A stretch of 42,177 nt of DNA from an uncultured Collinsella sp. (lineage in GTDB: Bacteria; Actinomycetota; Coriobacteriia; Coriobacteriales; Coriobacteriaceae). A model generated the notes under the pieces. That model was not told the origin of the DNA. It was given only the letters and a program-made list of their open reading frames with translations, and did not search any database. The position numbers and the translations under genes are program-made. The stretch is taken from assembly GCA_900757205.1 (NCBI GenBank), contig CAAENA010000013.1, forward strand, positions 1 through 42,177. Direction: 5' to 3'. Of this stretch, positions 1 to 7,820 are shown in pieces (positions within the stretch are counted from its first letter, which is position 1; every line of letters starts with the position of its first letter).

Positions 1-896
1 CAATAGGGTCCGAAGGCAGCTCCAGGCCGGCACTCCGCACATATTTAGTTGGGGTTTTATTTTACGGGAACCCCAGTCAACATCAGCGATCTTTCTGGGT
101 AATGTTGTGGGAGAGGGAGTGGCTGACTGTTGGGGCGTTGGCCGTTAGCGGCGTCCCGCCCGCGCATAGTTGACTATGCTCGATGTGGCAACTCCAGCAT
201 GAGGCCGCCTTGCGACTCTTCGAGACTCGGCACCGAGACCTTCCAGGAAAAGTCCGCGAGGCTGCTGCATAGGTCAAGCTCTGCGTGGCAATGCTCTTCA
301 TGTGCCCTCCTTTGGTTCTTGTCGCCGCTTTTTAATCGACGATCGACTGGCTGCGATTCGATGATTAAGTGTAGGTCGAACGCGTCTCAGTTTTTAAGGA
401 GCTTTCGCATCGCTTGCCGCCCAGGTGTAACGGTGCTTCCGTTAAAGACCTCTGGGTCAAGCATGATGGATGTAGTAAAATCACGCCCTTCTGACACAGG
501 CGTCAATTATGAGCGTGCGGGCGAGACGAGTATGCTTACTCCGGTGAACCACTTCTACGGCGGAACCGCATCTCTTTAATTATGTATGTGCCGAGCGGCT
601 TTTGCCGTGTGCAGTCTCGTTTTTTGACGTATATATCCTTTTGTTCGAACGATGAAGAACACCGCGAAATGGCGTAGGATATCGGAGTCGATGTGGGGTC
701 GCTGCCCTTTTGTTTCTGGCGGTGTTTCTGCCGATGCCGCGTAGCCGTTTTATATGAATTACCTTAATAAGAGCACTTATGTTCGCATGGGTGTTCGGCG
801 GTAAAATTGATTCAATGGATTAGTGCCGCTGCTATTCATGTGGCATGACCTAGGCTGTCGTTTTGTCGGTGAGCAGATTGTGAGGTTGTTGAGCTT
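1..896. other. Gene-poor left flank of the accessory block
   Basis: I find no gene here that I can defend. On the minus strand a 72-codon frame begins at ATG 301 behind a very good ribosome site (AAAGGAGGG). Its translation becomes arginine/serine/cysteine-rich after about 20 residues. A neighbouring minus frame gives a more protein-like ending (SWKVSVPSLEESQGG), so this may be the start of a small gene broken by a frameshift. A plus frame from 130 to 579 has no ribosome site and no recognisable motif. The stretch before 897 should contain the promoter of the CBASS genes, but no convincing -35/-10 pair is visible. Confidence 0.35.
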
Positions 897-1709
897 ATGG
901 ACCGAGTTAAGAAGAATATCGTTGGCGTTGAATCTGCAAAGAGAGAATTGATCTCCAAAAGGTACAAACGGATTACCAAGGCTGTGAACTCGGAGTTTTG
1001 GAGTTCCAACAGCGAGACGGCACATTCACTGTATGTTGGTTCTTATGGGCGTGGTACCGCAACAACAGATAGCGATCTTGACGTATTGCTGTCCCTTCCT
1101 AGGAGCGAGTACGAGCGTTATGACATGTATAGGGGGAATGGACAATCAAGATTACTTCAGGCTGTTAAATCCGCAGTTTCCGAAACCTACTCTACGACTG
1201 ATGTTAAGGGTGATGGTCAGGTTGTCGTTGTCAGTTTCTCGGATGGAATGAAGTTTGAACTTCTCCCGGCATTTGAGCGTGTGGACAGCTGGGGATCATT
1301 TGTGAGTTACGACTACCCCGATACTCATATGGGCGGTCGATGGCTTGCGACTGATCCCAAGGCGGAGCAGGAGGCGATGAAAGAGAAAAACGCAAGCTCG
1401 AGGGGACTCCTGTTCGACACTTGCAAGCATATTCGAAATGTCCACGCCGCGAGCTTCTCAAGCTATAGGCTGTCCGGCATCGTTATCGATAGCTTCGTGT
1501 TCTCCGCGATTGCTGGTTGGCGTTGGGCGAATGGGGAGAGCTCTGCACCAGCGGGGGCATATGAGATGCAACTTTTGGATGAGTTTAATCGCCTTTCCCT
1601 GCAAGGCGCGGTGCCGTTCGCGCTTTTTAGCCCAGGTAGCCAGCAGGCTATCGATACAGCCAAAAGTTATGAGTGCCTCGGAAAGGTGCTTCGCCAAATG
1701 GCGCGCTAG
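897..1709 (+). CDS. CD-NTase-like (SMODS) nucleotidyltransferase of a CBASS system
   Basis: This 270-residue protein carries the hallmarks of cGAS/DncV-like nucleotidyltransferases, which make cyclic oligonucleotide alarms on phage infection. The N-terminal half shows GSYGRGT (residues 48-54), then D60-x-D62 in SDLDVLL for metal binding. A likely third acidic ligand is E121 in KFELLPAF. The length is somewhat short for the family and the C-terminal half is helical, as expected. The stop codon overlaps the ribosome site of the next gene, a SLATT-type membrane effector, so the pair forms a minimal CBASS operon. No Cap2/Cap3 or HORMA/TRIP13 genes are present, which fits a type I system. The nucleotide product cannot be read from sequence. 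The family call is firm; the CBASS role follows from the partner. Confidence 0.88.
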   Translation: MDRVKKNIVGVESAKRELISKRYKRITKAVNSEFWSSNSETAHSLYVGSYGRGTATTDSDLDVLLSLPRSEYERYDMYRGNGQSRLLQAVKSAVSETYSTTDVKGDGQVVVVSFSDGMKFELLPAFERVDSWGSFVSYDYPDTHMGGRWLATDPKAEQEAMKEKNASSRGLLFDTCKHIRNVHAASFSSYRLSGIVIDSFVFSAIAGWRWANGESSAPAGAYEMQLLDEFNRLSLQGAVPFALFSPGSQQAIDTAKSYECLGKVLRQMAR

Positions 1710-1718
1710 GAGGTTGTT

Positions 1719-2288
1719 TTGGATAGATTGGATTATAGGGAGCGGCTGCGCGGACAGATTGAGGAATCTTACGGCAAGCTGTCGTATACATATCAGACGC
1801 AGCAGGAAGCGGCAACTCTAAAGCGTAAGACGGTCAATCGTATTTCCATCAGCCAGATAATTCTAACTGCGGTTTCAACTTGTGGAGTAATTAGCGTCAT
1901 TATAGGTCAAACCGGGACCGGAGTTGGGGCTGTTGTCGCTTCCATTACCTCGGCCTTATCGCTTGGGTTAAATCTGTATACCCGTGGCTCTAAGCTGCCC
2001 GAGGAAGCTGAGGAACACGTGCGTTGCGCTAATCGACTCTGGGTTGTTCTTCAGGACTATGAGTCGTTGCTTACGGATTTTGACGACCTTGAAGTTGGAG
2101 AGATCCGCAGATGCCGCGACTTGCTCATTGAGAAGCAAGCCGAAATATACGATGAAGCGCCAAGGACGAGCGACAAGGCGTACGAGAAGGCTCGCGACAG
2201 GCTTAAGAACGGGCACCAGTCATTTGAGCCGGGGGAGATTGACAAATTGCTGCCGTCGCGCTTGCGTAGCCATGCCTGTGAGGAATAG
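1719..2288 (+). CDS. SLATT-domain two-helix membrane effector (CBASS)
   Basis: This is a 189-residue protein with a basic and charged N-terminus, two transmembrane helices (about 44-62 and 67-87) joined by a short glycine-rich turn, and a charged helical tail. This is the SLATT layout (SMODS and SLOG-associating two-TM effector). Such proteins are thought to oligomerise in the membrane and permeabilise it once the partner CD-NTase makes its signal. Translation starts at TTG 1719. AGGAGG at 1708-1713 straddles the stop of the CD-NTase gene, so the two are translationally coupled. No enzymatic motif is visible. Assignment to a SLATT subfamily would need a profile search. Confidence 0.82.
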   Translation: MDRLDYRERLRGQIEESYGKLSYTYQTQQEAATLKRKTVNRISISQIILTAVSTCGVISVIIGQTGTGVGAVVASITSALSLGLNLYTRGSKLPEEAEEHVRCANRLWVVLQDYESLLTDFDDLEVGEIRRCRDLLIEKQAEIYDEAPRTSDKAYEKARDRLKNGHQSFEPGEIDKLLPSRLRSHACEE

Positions 2289-2412
2289 TGTGTTTCCTGC
2301 TGGGTTGTTAGGGCTGGGGTGTTTCCCAGCCCGTTTGATAGACGATCTTGTTGGTGCGTTAGTGTGAGATGACTTTACTGGCTTACCGACGGTGGGGTGC
2401 AAGGAGTTTGAT

Positions 2413-3216
2413 ATGGATCTCGATAAGGTTAATGAAATTGCCACTATACCGGTGCTTGAAAAGGCATATGACGACCTTGTTCATCCCTCTGCGGAGTCGA
2501 TAGGAAAAACGGTTAGCCTGGTTCCACGGACTGTTGCCATTTGGCTTTCCTCGTGGAATCGCTGGGTTGTTAATAGAGAGGAAAGCATCAAGCTGGCTAT
2601 CGATGCTATAGAGTCTCGTGTTGATAAGATTCCCGAGGAGCATCTTACCGAACCTCCGGCGCATATCGCAGTTCCAGCAATTCAACAACTCGCATATTGC
2701 TATGACAGCGAGGAATTACGAGGGATGTATGCGAATCTGTTACTTTCCTCGATGGATGATCGGACGGCAGAGTACGTCCACCCCAGTTTTGTTCAGCTAC
2801 TTAAGGAGATTAGTCCCGACGAGGCTAAGTTACTGAGTACGTTGACTGGCTCTGATGATGCTGAACACGCGTCTATTCCGCTCGTTGACTTAAGAATTGT
2901 CAGCGCAGACGAGCTAGTTCCAATTAAATGGACGCTAATCGTAGAAGGCTATAACGAGTGCTGTAAGGGTGTTTGCGAGTACCCTGATCAATCGCTGGTG
3001 TATCTGGGAAACCTGGATCGACTTGGCATCCTCAAGCGTTGTGATTACTATGCTGATGATGTTAAAGCTACGCTTGAAAGGTTCGAATCAAGCGAGGCTA
3101 TCCAAAATGCGAAGGCGAAGGTTGAGCTTGAAGATGACAAGAAATTCGTTTTCCATCGCTGGAGCTACCAGGTAACCGATTTTGGGGCCAACTTTATTAA
3201 AACGTGTGTTTCGTGA
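2413..3216 (+). CDS. Abi-alpha (DUF4393) abortive-infection protein
   Basis: This 267-residue protein matches the DUF4393 / Abi-alpha pattern: an N-terminal region with KAYDDLVHPSAESIGKTVSL, then a charged helical segment, then IPAL-type spacing before RGMYANLL and HPSFVQLLKEISPDEAKLL. The core motif is the LYANLL-SSMD and HPSFV-LLKE-SPDEA block. Members are linked to phage resistance by abortive infection; the mechanism is not established. A GTG at 2392 is in frame, but ATG 2413 has AAGGAG six bases upstream, so I start there. The stop is one base before the start of the next membrane protein, so the two genes form a pair. It could act alone. Confidence 0.75.
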   Translation: MDLDKVNEIATIPVLEKAYDDLVHPSAESIGKTVSLVPRTVAIWLSSWNRWVVNREESIKLAIDAIESRVDKIPEEHLTEPPAHIAVPAIQQLAYCYDSEELRGMYANLLLSSMDDRTAEYVHPSFVQLLKEISPDEAKLLSTLTGSDDAEHASIPLVDLRIVSADELVPIKWTLIVEGYNECCKGVCEYPDQSLVYLGNLDRLGILKRCDYYADDVKATLERFESSEAIQNAKAKVELEDDKKFVFHRWSYQVTDFGANFIKTCVS

Positions 3217-3217
3217 A

Positions 3218-4036
3218 ATGAGTTTGGTTGGAATGTGTTCGGGCAAGAGGAAGCCTTCGGTATTCGATTTAATTAAGGCGTTTATTGCTTGCGTTGTGGT
3301 GCTCTCTGTATTTTTGCTAATAGTCATTCAGATTGCGTTTTCAATTGATACACCAGTTCCATGGCTGCATCCCGTATGGGACGCTAACGGCCTGCTTGGG
3401 TATCTTGGCGCGTTAGTGGGCTCAATTTCGGCGGTCGCGGTGCTGTATTTCTCGCTGCTAGCTGGTAGAGAAGACCGGAATCATTCTGATGTGATGAACG
3501 TTCTCCCTTGTATTGCCTTAACCCGTTTGTCGGAAAAGCAACTATGTATGTCGAAGAACGGTTTCGCTCACGGTGTGTTTACCGAGGCTGATCCCAGGGA
3601 CGATGAATACAAATCGGGTGCTTTGGACTGCGTTGATCGTCTGCTGATTGATGGCGGAGCCCCAGCTATTCCTTGCGACGAGAGTCCTGTGGACGAGCAT
3701 GCCGCTAATCGTTATGCAATATCCAGTATGGGAGCTGGGCCTGCGGTTAATGTGAGGGTTGGAATTGCGAATAGAAATGAGTGGGCCCATTTTGGAACTC
3801 CGCGGGTCGCCTGGTGCCAGACTCGACAGCTTCCAGTGGGAGGGGAGAGTGAGCTGGTTATCTATTTTGGTGGTGAAGCAAAGCCGGTGATGGAGGCCGG
3901 CTATCGCATCCTCGTCACGTACTCGGACATACTTGGCAACCGCTACCTGCAGTATTTTCCAATGACTTTTGATGGGCAGGATGATGTTCTCAAATGCACG
4001 GTGAATAATTCCATTAATCGGATTGGCATTCCTTAG
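3218..4036 (+). CDS. Two-helix membrane protein coupled to Abi-alpha
   Basis: I do not recognise a named family. The 272-residue product has a short basic N-terminus, a hydrophobic helix at about 20-42, a short extracytoplasmic loop, and a second helix at about 58-80 in a G-x-LG-LVGS context seen in many uncharacterised bacterial membrane proteins. A mostly beta-type cytoplasmic domain of about 190 residues follows, with alternating hydrophobics (NVRVGIANR, ELVIYFGG, YRILVTYSD). ATG 3218 follows the Abi-alpha stop by one base. Longer in-frame starts would overlap that gene more. The placement suggests a two-gene defence unit in which this protein provides membrane anchoring or damage; that is inference. 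Confidence 0.6.
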   Translation: MSLVGMCSGKRKPSVFDLIKAFIACVVVLSVFLLIVIQIAFSIDTPVPWLHPVWDANGLLGYLGALVGSISAVAVLYFSLLAGREDRNHSDVMNVLPCIALTRLSEKQLCMSKNGFAHGVFTEADPRDDEYKSGALDCVDRLLIDGGAPAIPCDESPVDEHAANRYAISSMGAGPAVNVRVGIANRNEWAHFGTPRVAWCQTRQLPVGGESELVIYFGGEAKPVMEAGYRILVTYSDILGNRYLQYFPMTFDGQDDVLKCTVNNSINRIGIP

Positions 4037-4157
4037 TTTCAGAGTATTCGGGTTGTTGCGCTAAAGGGTATTTGACGTAACAGCCAAATCTTAGTGATTC
4101 GCTCAGTTAAACGCCTTAATATAAAATCTTGAGTTAATCATCGCGAACGGAGATCTG
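4037..4157. other. AT-rich intergenic segment before the Abi_2 remnant
   Basis: An AT-rich stretch with TATAAA near 4120 could be a promoter -10 box, but no matching -35 is evident. A ribosome site (CGGAG) precedes ATG 4158, so the Abi_2 remnant was once an expressed gene with its own leader. Confidence 0.3.
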
Positions 4158-4440
4158 ATGACCGACGCCAATAGAAAGCCGTGGCTTACGGCGTCAGAGC
4201 AGATTGATCATCTCAAATCTAGGGGTGTCCATTTCTCGCTGATGAGTGAAGAAGATGCTAGAGCTTATCTGGAAAAGAACAGCAACTATTTTCGCCTGCG
4301 TGCCTATCGGCTTGGGTTTCCTAAAGTTGAGGAAGGAGCACGCAAGGGGAGTATGCAAATCTAGATTTTAAGATGCTGGTCGACTTGTCGATTGTCGACA
4401 TGCTCCTTCGTTATGAAATGTTGCCGCTTACGCTTGATGC
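4158..4440 (+). pseudogene. Frameshifted N-terminal remnant of an Abi_2 (AbiD/AbiF) gene
   Basis: The first 60 codons read as the conserved start of the Abi_2 family: KPWLTASEQIDHLKSRGV, LMSEEDARAYLEKNSNYFRL, YRLGFPK. The frame then hits TAG at 4362-4364. Moving to the +1-shifted frame just before the stop restores the family's next block, NLDFKMLVDLSIVDMLLRYE and LPLTLD, up to about 4438. A single-base deletion near 4355 explains this. After LTLD the similarity stops abruptly, so the remaining two thirds of the gene, including the HEPN motif region, are gone. An intact relative lies at 7,821-8,786. A short truncated peptide may still be made, but no function is expected. Confidence 0.72.
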
Positions 4441-4562
4441 AAGATTTTCTAAAAGAACTGCAAGCTTCGTTTGACGAAGGTTTTGCGAGGCAATTTTCTA
4501 TAAAGAAGGGCGTTCTGTCAAATTGCTGCAACTGTTCGTCCAGATTGGATGAGGGTCGATAG
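4437..4562 (+). CDS. Possible 41-residue Cys-containing small protein
   Basis: From ATG 4437 an open frame of 41 codons runs to a TAG that directly abuts the ATG of the next gene at 4563. It starts just where similarity to Abi_2 ends in a different frame. The peptide begins MQDFLKELQASFDEGF and ends with a cysteine cluster, NCCNCSSRLDEGR, that could bind a metal. An upstream in-frame ATG at 4413 would add eight residues. No strong ribosome site is visible. The exact abutment to 4563 and protein-like composition argue for coding; it could also be the truncated tail of a lost gene. No family recognised. Confidence 0.35.
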   Translation: MQDFLKELQASFDEGFARQFSIKKGVLSNCCNCSSRLDEGR

Positions 4563-5207
4563 ATGTACGACTTGGATAGTCGAAAAGACATAATGCGCCT
4601 ATTTTCAGATTATCACCAACGCTTGACTGGGTCTTACGGGTCGGAAAGGGCCATTCTCGCTGAACTGCTAGAAGAAGAAACGATAACTGGATGGCATGCT
4701 ACCAGAGTGCTCTCTGCGGATGATATTGCGGAAATGGGTTTGAAGGCTTTCTCTAGGGAAGAGGCATTTGACCAATTTCGCTATCTTTCCGGGGTTGTTG
4801 GGTTGAACTTGGGCCAAACTGAGACTGTTCTTCAGAAGGCAAATCATTATTTTGCTGAACATCCACGCAGGACTGGCTGTGTCTGCTTCTACCTGCTTAA
4901 ATCCATGGCCGGGCAATATTCAAAATATTCAGCAACGTTGGGTGGGGAAACATTTGCGTGGTCTTTAGAGGATGTTGCGGGAGCCGAAGCAGTTGAGGCA
5001 TTGAAAAGCCTGGGGGTTTCAATCAGGGTCAAATTTGCCTTCTCTTTTGATCGCATTCAGCCTTATGCCCATGATTCAATATTGTCGAGCTTCATTGATG
5101 TACTCAGCAGTAATATGTCGACGGATTACTGCCTGCCCAAGATTGATGGAGCGATTGTTGGCTCGATTCCCCCTCATGATATTTTGAGAATTGAGACAAT
5201 ATCGTAA
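4563..5207 (+). CDS. Unrecognised 214-residue accessory protein
   Basis: I cannot name this family. The frame is a convincing gene: AT-rich codon use like its neighbours, GAGGG about ten bases before ATG 4563, and natural protein composition. The centre of the N-terminal half has GWHATRVLSADDIAEMGL (H45-A-T-R48 followed by a D/E-rich turn and a GL). This resembles the pattern in which a short strand with H-x-T-R precedes an acidic turn in some ADP-ribosyltransferase-like or nuclease-associated proteins. The rest alternates helix and strand with no membrane segment. Its place between a decayed Abi gene and an OLD-like ATPase suggests a defence or toxin role, which is inference only. Confidence 0.55.
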   Translation: MYDLDSRKDIMRLFSDYHQRLTGSYGSERAILAELLEEETITGWHATRVLSADDIAEMGLKAFSREEAFDQFRYLSGVVGLNLGQTETVLQKANHYFAEHPRRTGCVCFYLLKSMAGQYSKYSATLGGETFAWSLEDVAGAEAVEALKSLGVSIRVKFAFSFDRIQPYAHDSILSSFIDVLSSNMSTDYCLPKIDGAIVGSIPPHDILRIETIS

Positions 5208-5439
5208 AGGGTGGCGCATTGACAAGGCTTTCGTTTCTCTATCTGAGGGATCCGGTCGCGGTTTTCAAAAGAGCCGTTTTGGCTGAGTCATCGATTCGAA
5301 ACCATGACTGAGTGGCCTGGCGGCACGTACGCTGTTCTTCGAGCCCATTTTTCTGTTTCAGTTCGCTCATCGATTGTGCTCACTGCATGTCCCCGCAGTT
5401 TGTAATAATCGACTAAAGCAGCGGTCGAGGAGTATGAAT
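5208..5439. other. Intergenic region upstream of the OLD-like gene
   Basis: This 232-base gap contains TTGACA at 5219-5224 without a good -10 at standard spacing, and a weak inverted repeat near 5280-5315 (AGTCAT facing ATGACT). It presumably holds the promoter of the OLD-like gene; nothing else is evident. Confidence 0.3.
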
Positions 5440-7200
5440 ATGGCTGGATATTCTTTTAAAGTCAATGAGCTGGTCACGGTGGACGGTACGACAGTAAAGC
5501 CTAAGAAGATTACTGTATTCATTGGACCAAATAATTCTGGTAAAAGTAAATCACTTAAAGAAATTCGTTCTGAGATTTTGGGTAATCCAGAGGTGGGCTA
5601 TTCCGGAGGGGAGTTGACCAAGCGCGTTGTCTTTAATGAAATCCACCTCAATTTCCCAGCAAACAGCAATGAAATAATCGATACATATGGTCTCGATGAT
5701 AAAGTTGTTCGTTGTAATGGGGGATGGCGTCTCCGCGATTACTGCAACACCGGCATAAATTGGACTCCGGGTGGAATAGCATTTTCTCCGAATTATCGTA
5801 CCCCTTGCTTTTCCCCGACCGATGATTGGCGCAAGAGTTTTTCTCGGTGTTTTGATGACGACAACTATGAAGGGCCAGAACAAGCTCGCCGCGAGGCGCT
5901 GCGCTTTTTTGGACCTGCGATGGTTGACTATGTGGGTACCGAGGATCGCCTGTTGATGTCGATTGGCGATCAAGCTTATGGCATAAACGACGATAACTAC
6001 AACAGCCTTAGCTCGGCATACGACACCGATCCGGACTGCAAGACGATAGCGTCCGAAATTACTCCACTATTTAACAGGGACGTTGTTCTAGATGCGAGCA
6101 CGAGTCGCCAAAGGATTGTCCCCGTCGTTAGCGATTCATTTGAGGAATATCGTGGTGCAACACATGATATGCCACGTCGTCTGACTATCTTGTCTAAGGC
6201 TACGCCGCTGCGCGAAGAGGGCGATGGCTTGCGTAGTTTTGTTTCCGTTCTTTTGAGTTTGATGGGAAGGCGCAAGCCGGTGTTTCTTTTGGATGAGCCT
6301 GAAGCTTTTCTTCATCCTCCATATGCGCGCAGGATGGGGGAAATCCTGGGCAAAAACTTTATTGAGAACGAAAGTCTCAACAATGTGTTTATTTCCACGC
6401 ATAGCTCCTTCTTACTCCAGGGGCTCATCTCGTCTTGTTCTGAGGAGCTTACCATCGTGCGTCTTAACCGAGATGGCGACATGCGCTGCGCAAAAGTGCT
6501 CTCCAATAAGGAAATCCTGAGCTTAATTGACCGCTCGGATTTTTCAGCCGAGTATCTGGATGCATTATTTTCGAGTGAGGCCGTCCTTGTCGAAGGCCCT
6601 AGAGATGCCGCCGTATATCGTAAACTAATTTCTAAATTTGATACCAATTACAGCGGCCTATTTGTTTCTGTTAACGGTAAGCCGGGTTTTGAGAGCATTA
6701 AGAAGTTTTATGATTCGGCTGGAATTAGATGCAAAGTAATTACGGATTTTGATTTATTGGATAATAACGATATTTTTAAGCGCGTATCCAATCTATTTAT
6801 CACTACCAATGATAAACGGAATGAAATTCGAGAAGTGAGGAATTCCCTTGAGCGATTTTATCGAGAGCTTGAAGGCTGTCCGGGCGGGCAGCGGGACAAA
6901 ATGCCAGAAATAGTGAAAAGTCATTATAAGCACCAAGTTTATGAAAACCTTCCAGATGATCTGGGCGTGAGCGTTGAAGAGATGCTTCGGCTTCTTGCGC
7001 GCGAGGGATTGGTAGTTTTGAGTTCTGGAGAACTCGAATCTTTGTTTGAAGCCTATGGGGTGGAATACGTTCACGGTTCGAATAAATGGCTAACTAATGC
7101 GTTCAGTTACATGGCGAACCATAGCTGTGACGAGCTGCGACATATTCCTGCCGTCGCTATAATATTGCAAGCATTTATTCCGGAGGAGCAGCGGGAATAA
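5440..7200 (+). CDS. OLD-like ATPase with C-terminal TOPRIM nuclease domain
   Basis: This 586-residue protein has an ABC/SMC-type ATPase domain with Walker A GPNNSGKS (29-36) and Walker B FLLDEPEAFLHP (D285, E286), followed by STHSS with the switch histidine. The C-terminal part is a TOPRIM fold: VLVEGPRD (E385) and TDFD (D436-x-D438), the metal ligands for DNA or RNA cleavage. This order defines OLD-family nucleases, several of which act in phage defence. There is no UvrD-like helicase next to it, so it is not a Gabija pair; it looks like a stand-alone class 1 OLD. ATG 5434 and 5440 are both possible. GAGGAG at 5427-5432 is only one base from the first and seven from the second, so I choose 5440. 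Confidence 0.85.
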   Translation: MAGYSFKVNELVTVDGTTVKPKKITVFIGPNNSGKSKSLKEIRSEILGNPEVGYSGGELTKRVVFNEIHLNFPANSNEIIDTYGLDDKVVRCNGGWRLRDYCNTGINWTPGGIAFSPNYRTPCFSPTDDWRKSFSRCFDDDNYEGPEQARREALRFFGPAMVDYVGTEDRLLMSIGDQAYGINDDNYNSLSSAYDTDPDCKTIASEITPLFNRDVVLDASTSRQRIVPVVSDSFEEYRGATHDMPRRLTILSKATPLREEGDGLRSFVSVLLSLMGRRKPVFLLDEPEAFLHPPYARRMGEILGKNFIENESLNNVFISTHSSFLLQGLISSCSEELTIVRLNRDGDMRCAKVLSNKEILSLIDRSDFSAEYLDALFSSEAVLVEGPRDAAVYRKLISKFDTNYSGLFVSVNGKPGFESIKKFYDSAGIRCKVITDFDLLDNNDIFKRVSNLFITTNDKRNEIREVRNSLERFYRELEGCPGGQRDKMPEIVKSHYKHQVYENLPDDLGVSVEEMLRLLAREGLVVLSSGELESLFEAYGVEYVHGSNKWLTNAFSYMANHSCDELRHIPAVAIILQAFIPEEQRE

Positions 7201-7328
7201 TAGTCAGGTTCTGATGCGGGACTTCGGCTCTTCTATGTCGCGTTGAGGTTGGTCCATTATGGCGCTGAATAAATAATGGGATGTATTGCCAATCAAGGGT
7301 TAAAGAATGATTTGGAAGATTCATGGCA

Positions 7329-7600
7329 TTAGATTGCCGGCCGCCGAGTCCGCTCTTCGTGATCATGCTTATCGATTTTTCGGCCAGGGTTCTTCTCGTC
7401 GGGCTTAAGGCGCCGCTCGACCGGTTGCGACCCGATGATTCGATACTCGCGGCGATACGCATATTTGAGCGTTTTGATAACGAGGCTTCACGGGATACCT
7501 TGGATTGCCTTGTTAGCCACGCTTGAATCCGGGGCACCGTAAAAGACGAGTTCGTGCGAGGAAATGTCGCTTCCGGAATCAGTCTTCCTATTTACGGCTG
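7329..7600 (-). pseudogene. Fragment of a minus-strand gene (DUF2971-like pattern)
   Basis: Read on the minus strand, one frame gives protein-like sequence with a single interrupting TGA (at 7488-7490). First comes NRKTDSGSDISSHELVFYG, then after the stop SLVIKTLKYAYRREYRIIG, ending at TAA 7329-7331. The K-x(3)-Y..E-Y-R pattern recalls the 'FxKxxxYxxExEYR' motif of DUF2971 proteins. Two further segments near 9 kb and 9.8 kb carry the same signatures: RKIDSGGDI on the minus strand near 9,010, and LVFKTPKYA near 9,860. All three are probably relics of one gene family. The plus-strand frame here is less protein-like. Confidence 0.4.
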
Positions 7601-7779
7601 TCCAAAGCAGTCATTTCGCATGATAGAAGACGAGCCGTTATTTCGGTTGAATAAGCTGCAGCGATCCGTTCGCGATGCCATCAAATGATCCGGTGGCGTA
7701 GTCGTGTTATATGCTGCAGCTTTAGGGGAATGAGGACGGTACCGATTGGGATAATGCTCTAGTGGTGTCCGGTAGCGGA

Positions 7780-7785
7780 TATAAT
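7780..7785 (+). promoter_or_regulatory. Probable -10 box of the Abi_2 gene
   Basis: A consensus TATAAT lies 35 bases before the ATG at 7821. The region 17-18 bases upstream has no good -35 match, so the promoter would be -10-driven. Confidence 0.45.
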
Positions 7786-7820
7786 TAATTCAATTTCGGC
7801 TCCGCGCTTAAGGACCCATA

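Larger units (their letters stand above)
7201..7820. other. Degenerate 620-base gap before the Abi_2 gene
   Basis: No intact gene is present. The stretch contains a minus-strand gene fragment (7,329-7,600, listed separately). On the plus strand a 67-codon frame at 7,323-7,526 overlaps it and is probably a shadow. A TATAAT box for the following gene lies at 7,780-7,785. Confidence 0.5.

Noticed and set aside
130..579. Plus-strand frame of 149 codons at the left edge
   Set aside because: No ribosome site, Ser/Arg/Cys-rich composition and no motif; not defensible as a gene.
5440..7200. Gabija GajA
   Set aside because: No UvrD-like GajB gene lies next to it.
7323..7526. Plus-strand frame of 67 codons before the Abi_2 gene
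   Set aside because: The opposite strand gives a more protein-like sequence with motifs shared by the relics at 9 kb; no ribosome site precedes the plus frame.
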